Shown piece after piece: positions 35,427-44,007 of a stretch of DNA of 64,000 bases. The position numbers and the translations under genes were made by a program. The stretch's first letter is position 1, and every line of letters begins with the position of its first letter. The stretch comes from JAOAGA01 sp964540515 (GTDB lineage: Bacteria > CALINM01): positions 1 through 64,000 of the forward strand of contig CAZIMS010000004.1 in NCBI GenBank assembly GCA_964540515.1. The letters run 5' to 3'. A model generated the notes under the pieces. That model worked only from the letters and a program-made list of their open reading frames with translations, was not told the origin of the DNA and made no database searches.

Positions 35427-35959
35427 CTTCCCACTGTTTCAATAACCATGTTTATATTATTATTTTTTGAATCCCCTTTAGAGAAATCAAGCTTCTTTAT
35501 GCTTATAATATAAGGCAAGTTGTCTAAATATTTAAGATAATCATACACATCCTCATAGCTTCCAGAAATATTAAGATTTAACTCCATCTTTATATAGTGA
35601 GAGATCTTTTCTTTTTTAATGGGACGAATATTATTAAATCTGATCTTTTTAAAATCCGTTATATCTTTAAAAAATTTAGATGGGTTTGTTAAGTTAGCTA
35701 ATTTACTCTTTAACATAAAATAATCTATTAACCTTTGTTCCTTCTGTCTTGCTTCTTCTTCTTTGCTTTTTAAAAGATCTACCTCTTTAAAAAGATTATT
35801 TTTTTCAGTGGTTAGTTTGTCTAACTCTGCTTTAGAAGAATCAATTTTTGTTGTTATAGGCTTCATAAAAGCCTTTCCACCAAAGAACAAGATTAAACCT
35901 AAAAATAGTCCAACCAATAGAATCTTATGTTCTTTTAATGGTAAGTAAAAGTTCTTCAT
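35423..35959 (-). CDS. pilO: PilO-like pilus assembly protein
   Basis: The 178-residue protein has a short cytoplasmic tail, one membrane helix (about residues 12-32), a coiled-coil region (about 36-75) and a ferredoxin-like C-terminal domain with MELNLNISGSYEDVYDYLKYLDNLPYIISIKKLDF. This is the PilO/MshJ layout of the inner-membrane alignment complex. It overlaps its neighbours by 4 bases on each side. Sequence is divergent, so context adds much to the call. Confidence 0.85.
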   Translation of the reverse strand: MKNFYLPLKEHKILLVGLFLGLILFFGGKAFMKPITTKIDSSKAELDKLTTEKNNLFKEVDLLKSKEEEARQKEQRLIDYFMLKSKLANLTNPSKFFKDITDFKKIRFNNIRPIKKEKISHYIKMELNLNISGSYEDVYDYLKYLDNLPYIISIKKLDFSKGDSKNNNINMVIETVGR

Positions 35960-36492
35960 AGCATCTCTATTTTCATACTAAAGTTGTATAAATTCTCATC
36001 TTCTTTATCAATACTAATAAGTTCAGGGTTATTGCCTATATAACTACAGTTGTTGAGAAACAAAAAGATGGCCTCTTTATTATAAGATTTACCGGATACA
36101 TTTATAAATCTATCATCATTATCTTGATAATTGATATTTGTGAGCCATAAGTTTGGTGGCACTGTTTCTGTTAAACTTTCAAAGACTTTTTTGATACGGG
36201 TATTTTTTTTCAATATACGATAGTCTTCCTGAATCGCTAAAAACTCTTTCTCAATTACACTACTCTTTTCAAGATAACCACTTTTTTCTGTTATGCTTTT
36301 TTTAATATTCTCTATATCCGTTTTTATCATAGCTATCTGAGAGTTTAAGTTTATTAGTTCTTTTCTTGCTTTATAAAAATTATTGGAGTGAAAGACAATT
36401 ATTATTAAAATTGCAGGATAAACAATCCTACGTTGAAGGGTTTTAGATAGGGGAAACATTGGCTCCTTGGGGACTAAATTAATTCTCTTCAT
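35956..36492 (-). CDS. pilN: PilN-like pilus assembly protein
   Basis: The 178-residue protein starts MKRINLVPKEPMFPL, the conserved cytoplasmic INLVP peptide by which PilN binds PilM. A membrane helix (about residues 26-43), a coiled coil and a ferredoxin-like domain (LWLTNINYQDNDDRFINVSGKSYNKEAIFLFLNNCSYI) follow. It works with PilO in the periplasmic part of the alignment complex. It overlaps pilM by 4 bases. Confidence 0.88.
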   Translation of the reverse strand: MKRINLVPKEPMFPLSKTLQRRIVYPAILIIIVFHSNNFYKARKELINLNSQIAMIKTDIENIKKSITEKSGYLEKSSVIEKEFLAIQEDYRILKKNTRIKKVFESLTETVPPNLWLTNINYQDNDDRFINVSGKSYNKEAIFLFLNNCSYIGNNPELISIDKEDENLYNFSMKIEML

Positions 36493-37481
36493 CGAAGGGC
36501 AACTCCCACAGCATAATTAAACATAAAGCCAGATTTCTTAATCCCCTCATCTTTATAGTCAAGTAAATCAAGAACATTATTCAAAATACAGGGATACTGT
36601 ATATTTTGACAGAAATACTCAAAAAAACCAGGAATAGCAAAAATGCCACCAGAGAAAATAATGTTAGATGGATTTGGTTCTTTATAAGTGGCTGTAAAAA
36701 AATTTATTGTCCTTATTATTTCATAAAGTATTTCAGACAGATAATCTTTTAGCTTCTCCTCAATATTTGGATCATTAAGCCCTTTAAACTCTAAGATTTC
36801 TAGAATATTATCTTCTTGAGAGGAGGAGTTCAATAGTAAATCTTTAATCTGTTTAGTGCCAGAAGATATATTTCTGGTAAATATAAGACTTTCTTCTTTT
36901 GTAAAGATTATTTTTGAGTCTAAATAACCAAAATCGAAGAAACATTTTATTGTTTTATCATCGGCGTAAATATTTTTATATAAAGCTAAAGCAGTCATTT
37001 CTTCAACATCTATAAATTTGACATTAATTCCGTGGTTTTTGAACTTCTTCAATATATTTTCAATCTTAGGTTTATCGGCATAAAAAACATAATACTCTAA
37101 CTGATTATTAAGCTTTTTATTGGGATAGTAGTCATGAATAATGTCTTTTAAGTCAATATTTGATTGTCTTTTTATCTCGTATAGTAAGGCCTTTTCTAAA
37201 TCTTTCTTGGGCATATCAGGCAGGGCTATAACAAAGCTATTATACCAACTATCATTGGCAACAATGGCAACATTTGACAATGGTATCTTTGCAAATTTGC
37301 AGCTTCTTTTTGTCGATTCTATGCAAAAATCCAAATCTTCATTAATATTATAATCTTGTGGAAGGTTTATTTTTAAAGCCTTAATAACGTATGGTCTGTT
37401 CTTTCTATAATTGCAGAAAGCAACCTTTATAATACTGTTTCCTAAATCGATTCCTGTTATGGCTCTATTGAAATAAAACAT
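36489..37481 (-). CDS. pilM: PilM-like actin-fold pilus assembly protein
   Basis: The 330-residue protein has the actin/FtsA-fold phosphate loops ITGIDLGNSIIKVAFC (N-terminal) and CFFDFGYLDSKIIF, and an adenosine motif IIFSGGIFAIPGFFEYF. PilM is cytoplasmic and binds the INLVP tail of PilN. The sequence is divergent from model PilM proteins but of similar length. It shares 1 base with the TPR gene upstream. Confidence 0.87.
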   Translation of the reverse strand: MFYFNRAITGIDLGNSIIKVAFCNYRKNRPYVIKALKINLPQDYNINEDLDFCIESTKRSCKFAKIPLSNVAIVANDSWYNSFVIALPDMPKKDLEKALLYEIKRQSNIDLKDIIHDYYPNKKLNNQLEYYVFYADKPKIENILKKFKNHGINVKFIDVEEMTALALYKNIYADDKTIKCFFDFGYLDSKIIFTKEESLIFTRNISSGTKQIKDLLLNSSSQEDNILEILEFKGLNDPNIEEKLKDYLSEILYEIIRTINFFTATYKEPNPSNIIFSGGIFAIPGFFEYFCQNIQYPCILNNVLDLLDYKDEGIKKSGFMFNYAVGVALR

Positions 37482-38206
37482 TAAACTCCTTTTTTAAGTT
37501 TTTCTCTAACTGAATCAATGTTTTTGGGGTTTATTTTATCTGATTTTGTTAAATATAACAAATAATATTCTCTTGCAAGGATATTTTTATCCATCCTTTC
37601 GTAAAGATTAGCCAAATTATAGTAAAAGACCCCTTCTTCTGATTTTTTCTCATAGGCCTTTTTAAAACATTTTTCTGCATCTTCATAGAGTTTTAGCTCT
37701 GTTAATATTATGCCTAAGGTGTTCCATAAATAAGAGTTTTCTGGATCAAATTTTAAAGCCCTTTGAGCATATTTAAGAGCATCTTCAAGATTATTCTGTT
37801 CATAATAAAAAATTGCTAAGTTATTAAGAACTATTGGGTTGTTTGGTTCTTTCTCCAATTTATTTATTAAATATTCTTTGAAATTTTTCCCTCCTGAAAA
37901 AACAACAGGCTCAACATTCTCTTTTTTAGTTAGAGGTTGAGTGATAGGCTCTAAGGGCACATTTTTTTGTATATTCACTTCTTTTTTTTCTGATTTTAAA
38001 ACATTTGTTTTAGAAAAAAATAAATGGAAAACCTTAAACCCAACAAAAGCTGCAGCTATGAAAACTATAAAAATTAGAGATATCTTTAAAAAATTTTTTT
38101 TAGGTTCTTTTATCTCCTCTTCAATTATCTCAGCATACTCTAAATTTTTTTCGCTTAATTCTGAATGTTCCTCAAGACCTTTTAGTTTATCAATAATCTT
38201 ACTCAT
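37481..38206 (-). CDS. TPR-repeat membrane protein (MshN-like)
   Basis: The 241-residue protein has a cytoplasmic Glu/Lys-rich start, one membrane helix (about residues 40-62) and a periplasmic linker. At least three tetratricopeptide repeats follow (PNNPIVLNNLAIFYYEQNNLEDALKYAQRALKFDPENS; YLWNTLGIILTELKLYEDAEKCFKKAYE; YYNLANLYERMDKNILAREYYLLYL). The position between an ExeA-like ATPase and pilM matches MshN in MSHA pilus clusters. It probably helps assemble or stabilise the pilus machine. The exact partner is unknown. Confidence 0.82.
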   Translation of the reverse strand: MSKIIDKLKGLEEHSELSEKNLEYAEIIEEEIKEPKKNFLKISLIFIVFIAAAFVGFKVFHLFFSKTNVLKSEKKEVNIQKNVPLEPITQPLTKKENVEPVVFSGGKNFKEYLINKLEKEPNNPIVLNNLAIFYYEQNNLEDALKYAQRALKFDPENSYLWNTLGIILTELKLYEDAEKCFKKAYEKKSEEGVFYYNLANLYERMDKNILAREYYLLYLTKSDKINPKNIDSVREKLKKGV

Positions 38207-39069
38207 AACTGACCTTTAAATATTTTCAATATTGGTAATGGTAGTGCCTTAAGAGGAAAAGGTAAGATGTCTTTATAGGCCCTTTGAACCAACTTGGTGT
38301 CTATAATTTTTTTATTCTGCTTTACAGCACAATTAAGCACATTATCCATTAAAATATTTATCGAACGAGGATACCCTTTGGTTAATCTATAAATATTTAG
38401 TATAGAGATCTTATTAAATTCAATTTTGCCTATACCACCGGCCTGTCTTATCCTATGAAATATATAATCATAGGTTTCAGAAAGATCAAGTGGTGTAAGT
38501 ACAGCTTTAATGGCAACTCGTTGGGCAAGCTGCCTGAGACTTTTTTTAGATAGCTTATGGAGAAGCTCATTTTGTCCTATAAGAACAAACTGAAGTAGTT
38601 TTTTATTACTTGTCTCCAAATTCGATAAGACTCTAACCATTTCTAAACTACTATCGGCTAAATGCTGGGCCTCATCTATAAATACTATGCCTCCCTTACC
38701 TTCCTTCTTCATTGACTCTATAAGGAAAAAATGTATTTGGGTAATAAGTGCATCCAACTTTTTTCCATCTGATGAAAGTCCAAACTCATCGGCGATACTT
38801 TTTACAATACCTAAGGCATCTAAAAAGGGGTTTAGTATATAGGCTACATGAAAACCTTTAGAGAGCTTTTCTATTAGAACTCTCGTTGTAAGAGTTTTTC
38901 CAGTACCTACTTCTCCAGATATTACGAAGACACCTTTGTTTTGAACCAAGCCACTATAAATATTTTTAGCCACTTCACCATGCTTTTTTGAGAGATAAAA
39001 AAAAGTGGCATCAGGGGTAAGATTAAAGGGATGCTTTTTAAATCCAAAAAAATCTATTGAATTAATCAT
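38203..39069 (-). CDS. ExeA/MshM-like AAA+ ATPase
   Basis: The 288-residue protein begins with the family signature FFGFKKHPFNLTPDATFFYLSKKHGE. It has Walker A SGEVGTGKT, Walker B GGIVFIDEAQHL and sensor region QFVLIGQNEL. The C-terminal winged-helix-like part holds LTKGYPRSINILMDNVLN. Relatives in type II secretion and MSHA systems (ExeA, GspA, MshM) help place the secretin through the cell wall. No peptidoglycan-binding domain is present, as in MshM. It is the first gene of the pilus operon and overlaps the TPR gene by 4 bases. Confidence 0.88.
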   Translation of the reverse strand: MINSIDFFGFKKHPFNLTPDATFFYLSKKHGEVAKNIYSGLVQNKGVFVISGEVGTGKTLTTRVLIEKLSKGFHVAYILNPFLDALGIVKSIADEFGLSSDGKKLDALITQIHFFLIESMKKEGKGGIVFIDEAQHLADSSLEMVRVLSNLETSNKKLLQFVLIGQNELLHKLSKKSLRQLAQRVAIKAVLTPLDLSETYDYIFHRIRQAGGIGKIEFNKISILNIYRLTKGYPRSINILMDNVLNCAVKQNKKIIDTKLVQRAYKDILPFPLKALPLPILKIFKGQL

Positions 39070-39103
39070 TTTTTACAATAAGTTAACATTAAAAAAACAA
39101 AAA

Positions 39104-39109
39104 AGTCAA
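39104..39109 (-). promoter_or_regulatory. Candidate -35 element upstream of the pilus operon
   Basis: On the minus strand TTGACT lies 34 bases before the ATP-ase start codon. It is embedded in AATACTTGACTTTTTT, a 16-base string found identically upstream of the hydrogenase operon. The -10 element is poor (TTAACT at the 17-base spacing), so the promoter is uncertain. Confidence 0.35.
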
Positions 39110-39137
39110 GTATTCCTAAAGGTTTTGTCTATTGATT

Positions 39138-39166
39138 TTTGCATTATCGATTATAAATGCTATAAT
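39138..39166 (+). promoter_or_regulatory. Extended -10 promoter for the thioesterase operon
   Basis: A perfect TATAAT (39161-39166) is preceded by TGC, an extended -10 (TGnTATAAT). TTTGCA lies 17 bases upstream at 39138-39143. The leader would be about 14 bases and holds an AAGAAGG ribosome-binding site before ATG 39187. Confidence 0.7.
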
Positions 39167-39186
39167 TTTACCTAAAGAAGGTTAAT

Positions 39187-39591
39187 ATGCATAGGCAAAG
39201 AATTGAAGAGATTATTAAGGGAGACAAGCTTTTTCATTTGTATGGAATGGAGATAGTTGAGACAGATTTAGGATATGCAAGGTTACAGGCAGAGGTGAAA
39301 AAAGAACACCTTAATGCCCACAATATTGCTCATGGAGCTATGATCTTTGCCCTTATGGATGTTGCCTTTGCAATATCTGTTAACTCTTACGAAGATGCTG
39401 TGGGAGTCCAGTTTGGTTTTAATATATTTAAATCGACTGGGTTAGGAGATGTAATCATTGCAGAATCAAAAGTAATACATAAAGGTAGAAGTAGTATGGT
39501 TGTTGAGGTTAAGGCAGAAAGTAAAAAAACAGGTAATCTTTTAGCGAAGGGGCTCGCAACAGCATTACCATTACCTAAAAAAAATATTTAA
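39187..39591 (+). CDS. PaaI-family hotdog-fold thioesterase
   Basis: The 134-residue protein is a single hotdog domain with the PaaI-type motif LNAHNIAHGAMIFALMDVAFAISVN and the strand GLGDVIIAESKVIHKGRSSMVVEVK. Such enzymes hydrolyse acyl-CoA thioesters, often aromatic or medium-chain. The substrate here cannot be told. The catalytic Asp is likely D at the end of IFALMD. It lies 5 bases before a DUF362 ferredoxin-like gene, a possible operon link, but I see no known pathway that joins them. Confidence 0.85.
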   Translation: MHRQRIEEIIKGDKLFHLYGMEIVETDLGYARLQAEVKKEHLNAHNIAHGAMIFALMDVAFAISVNSYEDAVGVQFGFNIFKSTGLGDVIIAESKVIHKGRSSMVVEVKAESKKTGNLLAKGLATALPLPKKNI

Positions 39592-39596
39592 AAAAT

Positions 39597-40703
39597 ATGT
39601 ACAAAGTTAGAATAAATAGAATTAAAGATGATTATAGAGACATAAATAAAATTAAAGATATTATCTCAACCTCTCTTTTAAATATTGGCAAACCTCTTAG
39701 TGAAAATAAACTTTATTTAGTAAAACCTAATCTCCTTAAGCCTAGTCCTCCCGAAAGCGCTGTAGTTACCCACCCAACAATAATTAAAGCTGTTATTGAG
39801 TTGATTAAAGACTCAGGAGCTAAAGCAATAATTGGGGATAGTCCTGCCATAGGTTCTATAGAAAAGGTTTTAAACAGATTAGAACTGATAGATTTTTTAA
39901 AACATACAAACACCAAAACCGCCGATTTTTCTAAAAGAAGAATTATAAAAAACCATAATAATTTAATCTATAAAGAGTTACTATTACCTGATGTTATCTT
40001 TGAAGTTGATGAGATTATAAATATACCAAAACTTAAAACTCACCAAATGATGGTATTTACATTGGCTGTTAAAAATCTTTTTGGGTTTATATTTGGTAAA
40101 GAAAAAATTAAATATCATTTTCTTGCAGATAAAAGTTATACCCATTTTGCAAAACTACTCCTTGACATATACAGAACTACTAACCCTCAAATAAATATAT
40201 TAGATGGTATAATAGGTATGGAAGGTAATGGTCCTGCATCGGGTAATAAAAAAAATTTCGGTATACTTGCTGTATCGAATAACGCTCTTACTCTTGACTA
40301 TGTACTAATCAAAACCTTAAATCTCGATATTAAAAAAATACCTCATCTATCAGTTGCATTAGAGGAACACTTTTTAGAAGTCAGAGACTCTTTTATTGAA
40401 GTGGATATTGATAATCCTTTAATGTTAGAGAAGATACTACTTCCAAAGGCTCACAAGCTAAGTTTTACTGTTCCTGACGCAGTATCTAATCTCATAAAAA
40501 AATTTGTAATATCCTCTCCTTCTGTAGATAAAAAAAGATGTATAAGCTGTAGAATATGTTTAGAAAATTGTCCAATAAAAGCTATGGATTTAAAAGAACA
40601 TATCTCTATAGATCTAAAAAAATGTATTAGATGTTATTGCTGTCAGGAGATGTGTGATAAAAAGGCAATAAAAGTTAGGAGGACTTTAATTAATGTTTGG
40701 TGA
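39597..40703 (+). CDS. DUF362 protein with C-terminal 2x[4Fe-4S] ferredoxin domain
   Basis: The 368-residue protein has an N-terminal DUF362 domain (KPNLLKPSPPESAVVTHPTIIKAVIELIKDSGAKAIIGDSPA; IINIPKLKTHQMMVFTLAVKNLFGFI; ILDGIIGMEGNGPASG). Two ferredoxin motifs follow near the C-terminus (CISCRICLENCP and CIRCYCCQEMCD). The second has CxxCxxCxxxC followed by DKKAI rather than P. The domain occurs in many anaerobes and its reaction is not established. It overlaps the hybrid kinase gene by 11 bases. Confidence 0.85.
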   Translation: MYKVRINRIKDDYRDINKIKDIISTSLLNIGKPLSENKLYLVKPNLLKPSPPESAVVTHPTIIKAVIELIKDSGAKAIIGDSPAIGSIEKVLNRLELIDFLKHTNTKTADFSKRRIIKNHNNLIYKELLLPDVIFEVDEIINIPKLKTHQMMVFTLAVKNLFGFIFGKEKIKYHFLADKSYTHFAKLLLDIYRTTNPQINILDGIIGMEGNGPASGNKKNFGILAVSNNALTLDYVLIKTLNLDIKKIPHLSVALEEHFLEVRDSFIEVDIDNPLMLEKILLPKAHKLSFTVPDAVSNLIKKFVISSPSVDKKRCISCRICLENCPIKAMDLKEHISIDLKKCIRCYCCQEMCDKKAIKVRRTLINVW

Positions 40704-42813
40704 TAAAAAGACAGTCTTGGCAAAAAAAATATTTGTAATCTACCTAATTATTGGATCCTCTTGGATAATTATTTCTGGTTTAATCAGTAGTTATTTATCA
40801 GAGGAGATAAAGGACCTTTTTTATATAGAGTCTCTTAAAGGCATGTTTTATGTAATAACAACAGCAATAATCCTATACTTCTATATAGAAAAATTACAAA
40901 AAAGGATAACAGAGTTTAGTGATATCTATGTACTTTTGTTTCAAAATAGTATAAATGTTATGTTAATAATAGATCCAGAAAATGGCCTTATTATTGATGC
41001 CAACAAATCAGCAGAAAACTTTTATGGTTACTCCAAAGAAGAGCTTAAAAAACTAAAAATCTCGGATATTAATATTCTTCCTGAAGAAAAGGTTATAATA
41101 GAGATGGAAAAAGTGAAAAAAAATATAAAAAATTTTTTTCAGTTTAAGCATAGGCTTAAAAACGGAGAAATTAAAGATGTAGAAGTATATAGTTCACCAA
41201 TAAATTTTAAAAATAAAATTTATCTATTTTCCACTATTTATGACGTTACGGACAAGATTGAAAGAGAGAAAGAACTTAATAACCTTTTGAATCAGCATAA
41301 AATAGCCTGCCAAAACTTATCAAACTTTATAGACTTTTCTCCTCTTCCTATTATTGGAGTTAATAAAGAGGGAATAATAACTCTTTGGAATAAGGCAGCA
41401 GAAAAACTATTTGGTTGGACAAAAGAAGAGGCTATTGGCAGTATTAATCCTATAGTACCAGAAGAAAAAAAAGTTGAGTTTAAAAATCTTATAAAAAGGG
41501 TAATAGATGGTGAAACAATAAAAGATATTGAGATAGAGAGGGTAAACAAAGAAGGGAAATACTTATTATTGAGAGCCTTTATATCACCTATGTTGAGTAG
41601 TCAAGAGAATATCCCCAACATTGTAGCTATATTAGAAGATATTACTGAAAAGAAAAGATTAGAGCAGGAGTTACTTCATTCAAAAAAGATGGAGGCTATA
41701 GGTAAACTCTCTGCAGGTATCTCGCATGATTTTAATAATATGCTTACAGCTATTATTAATTTTGCAAACCTCATAGAGTTCAAAGCTCAAGAAAATGAAG
41801 AAATTAAAAAATATGCGAAACAAATACTTATGGTATCAGAGAGAGCAACTAACCTTACAAAAGCATTACTCACCTATAGTAAAAAAATGCCCTTTAACCC
41901 AAAAATACTCAACATAAACGATTTAATAAAAAGCTCTATAGGTTATATGGAAAAACTTATTGGAGAGAATATAATTTTAAAATTAATTTTAAAAGAAGAT
42001 ATACAAAACATTTATGCTGATCCTTACCAACTCGAACAGATTTTAATTAATCTATTAAGTAATGCAAAAGATGCCATGCCTGAAGGTGGTATCATTTATA
42101 TTGAAACACAAGAGGAGATGCTCGGTAAAGAGTTTATAGAGAACCATAAATATGGAAAAGTTGGAAAATACGTAAAAATTAGTATCTCCGATACAGGTAC
42201 TGGGATTGACAAAGAGATTCAAGATAAGATTTTTGATCCCTTTTATACCACTAAAGCTGATGGTAAAGGAACTGGGATTGGACTTTCTATAGTATATGGT
42301 ATAGTAAAACAACATAATGGTTATATAAACCTCTATAGTGAAAAGGGCAGAGGAACAACTTTTAATATTTACTTGCCCATCACAGAAGAAGAACAAAAAA
42401 ATGAACAGTTAGAAGACAAAATAGATGTAATAAAAGCTTTAGACACTAAAGACATATCAATTCTTATTGCCGATGACGATGAGAATATAAGGAAGTCAAT
42501 TAATAGCTTGTTAACCTCTATTGGTTATAAAGTCTTTGAAGCAAGCAATGGAGAAGAGGCTATCAATATATTTTCAGAGAATAAAGATAATATAAATCTT
42601 CTTATACTTGATGTTATCATGCCAGATCTGAATGGTTTTCAGGTTCTTGAGAAGATAAGAGAGATAAAAGAGGATATAAAAGCTATTTTAATTAGCGGAT
42701 ATAATATTGAAATGTTAGAAGGAATAAAAACAGAAACAAATGGGGAGATATTTTTGCAAAAGCCTCTTTCCTTATCAAAATTAATAGAGACAATAAATAA
42801 AATATTTAGGTAA
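40693..42813 (+). CDS. Hybrid PAS-PAS sensor histidine kinase with C-terminal receiver
   Basis: The 706-residue protein has two membrane helices (about residues 12-34 and 50-67) with only a short loop outside. Two PAS domains follow (about 80-190 and 205-320). The H-box is GKLSAGISHDFNNMLTAI with the phospho-His near residue 345. The ATPase boxes are INLLSNAKDAMPEGG, SDTGTGIDKEIQDKIFDPFYTTK and GTGIGLSIVYGIV. The receiver domain has its acceptor Asp near residue 640 (LLILDVIMPD). No output domain is present, so phosphate probably passes to a separate regulator. It overlaps the DUF362 gene and ends 2 bases before the convergent protease gene. Confidence 0.9.
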   Translation: MFGDKKTVLAKKIFVIYLIIGSSWIIISGLISSYLSEEIKDLFYIESLKGMFYVITTAIILYFYIEKLQKRITEFSDIYVLLFQNSINVMLIIDPENGLIIDANKSAENFYGYSKEELKKLKISDINILPEEKVIIEMEKVKKNIKNFFQFKHRLKNGEIKDVEVYSSPINFKNKIYLFSTIYDVTDKIEREKELNNLLNQHKIACQNLSNFIDFSPLPIIGVNKEGIITLWNKAAEKLFGWTKEEAIGSINPIVPEEKKVEFKNLIKRVIDGETIKDIEIERVNKEGKYLLLRAFISPMLSSQENIPNIVAILEDITEKKRLEQELLHSKKMEAIGKLSAGISHDFNNMLTAIINFANLIEFKAQENEEIKKYAKQILMVSERATNLTKALLTYSKKMPFNPKILNINDLIKSSIGYMEKLIGENIILKLILKEDIQNIYADPYQLEQILINLLSNAKDAMPEGGIIYIETQEEMLGKEFIENHKYGKVGKYVKISISDTGTGIDKEIQDKIFDPFYTTKADGKGTGIGLSIVYGIVKQHNGYINLYSEKGRGTTFNIYLPITEEEQKNEQLEDKIDVIKALDTKDISILIADDDENIRKSINSLLTSIGYKVFEASNGEEAINIFSENKDNINLLILDVIMPDLNGFQVLEKIREIKEDIKAILISGYNIEMLEGIKTETNGEIFLQKPLSLSKLIETINKIFR

Positions 42814-42815
42814 TT

Positions 42816-43259
42816 TTAATTAATCAGACTTTCTATTTTACTCAGACAAGGAGTTATCATCTTTTTGAGTTTCTCAGATAGTTCCAAAGATATTGAAAAA
42901 TTATAACCCTTCGTGCCCACAACTAAACCCTCAATATTTATATCTTTTAACCTTAAAAGATCTAACACCTGATTTATATTGATATCATGAACGGTCTTAA
43001 ATTTACTGTTTTTACTTGCAATTTCAGAAATAGGGAAAGATTCAACAACTCCCTCTTCTCCATTTTCAAAAACATCAACAATAATAAAAAACCCTCCCCC
43101 TGCTAAAACTTCGTATATATCCCAAGGGGAGGGGGTAGGAAGAGATATTAATATGGCTCTATCTTGGAGACTAAGCTTTTTTAGTTCTTCAATTACAAAA
43201 AGACCAAAAGCATCATCTCCCATTAAGGGGTTTCCTATACCCACAATCTTATATAACAC
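42816..43259 (-). CDS. NiFe hydrogenase maturation protease (HyaD/HybD family)
   Basis: The 147-residue protein starts with GTG, using the G of the upstream cytochrome stop codon (TAGTG). It begins KIVGIGNPLMGDDAFGLFVIEEL, the family signature. The three nickel-sensing positions are filled: D in GDDAFG, D in IIVDVF and H in KTVHDININQ. It should trim the C-terminus of the large subunit after nickel insertion. The visible tail of that large subunit is only four residues, which is odd. Confidence 0.93.
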   Translation of the reverse strand: MLYKIVGIGNPLMGDDAFGLFVIEELKKLSLQDRAILISLPTPSPWDIYEVLAGGGFFIIVDVFENGEEGVVESFPISEIASKNSKFKTVHDININQVLDLLRLKDINIEGLVVGTKGYNFSISLELSEKLKKMITPCLSKIESLIN

Positions 43260-43951
43260 TATTTCTTCCTTAAAAACTTATGCCCGCTAAAAACTATGGA
43301 GATATCTCCTTCTTTCCAGAAAATCTCTCTCCATATCTCAATGTAGATATGGATAATTACAAAAAATATCATCAACCACGCTATCAGATGATGTGCTAAC
43401 CTAATGTTTGATAAATCACCAAACAACAAATAGGCAATCTGACCTGTATAGTAAAATACATATTGTCCACCAGGTACGGCAGTGTTAGCTGCACTAATTT
43501 GTGGTGACAACATAGCAAAACCTGTAATTAACATTAGGGCCTTGAAAACAATTATGAAAAGAAAAATTCCCCAAGCGTTTAATGCATCCATTCTGTCTTC
43601 CGTATGAGGCCTATCTTTAAAATCGAGTGTAAAATAATGTTTGAGCATTTGTAAGGCCTCTTTGCCTCTATCTTTTAGGGGAAATATAAATTTGAAATAA
43701 GGATGCCTTCCAAAAAAGAAAAGGTATATCCAGATAATTAATATTACATCAAGAACTATTGCTCCTAAATAATGTATTAATCTTACGTATCCCATTACGT
43801 AAGAATCAACAATCTCTCCTGTTTCAAATACCAAAAAGGGATGCGCTATATAAAAGCCTGTAATAGCACAGGCGATAAAAGCAATAAACATTGCCCAATG
43901 GTTAAATCTTAATAGACCATTCATCCTATAGACCCTTCTAAAGTCTCCCAT
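43259..43951 (-). CDS. NiFe hydrogenase cytochrome b subunit
   Basis: The 230-residue protein has four or five membrane helices and the conserved start RVYRMNGLLRFNHWAMFIAFIACAITGFYI. Later heme-ligand histidines appear in VRLIHYLGAIVLDV and IRLAHHLIAWLMIFFVIIHIYIEIW. It binds two b-type hemes and passes electrons from the periplasmic hydrogenase to quinone. ATG 43951 follows a strong AAAGGAGGTAACT site. It is 56 bases after the large subunit gene. Confidence 0.93.
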   Translation of the reverse strand: MGDFRRVYRMNGLLRFNHWAMFIAFIACAITGFYIAHPFLVFETGEIVDSYVMGYVRLIHYLGAIVLDVILIIWIYLFFFGRHPYFKFIFPLKDRGKEALQMLKHYFTLDFKDRPHTEDRMDALNAWGIFLFIIVFKALMLITGFAMLSPQISAANTAVPGGQYVFYYTGQIAYLLFGDLSNIRLAHHLIAWLMIFFVIIHIYIEIWREIFWKEGDISIVFSGHKFLRKK

Positions 43952-44007
43952 AGTTACCTCCTTTTATCTTTTTAAGGACTTAATAAATTTTTTAATTAAT
44001 TTTATAA

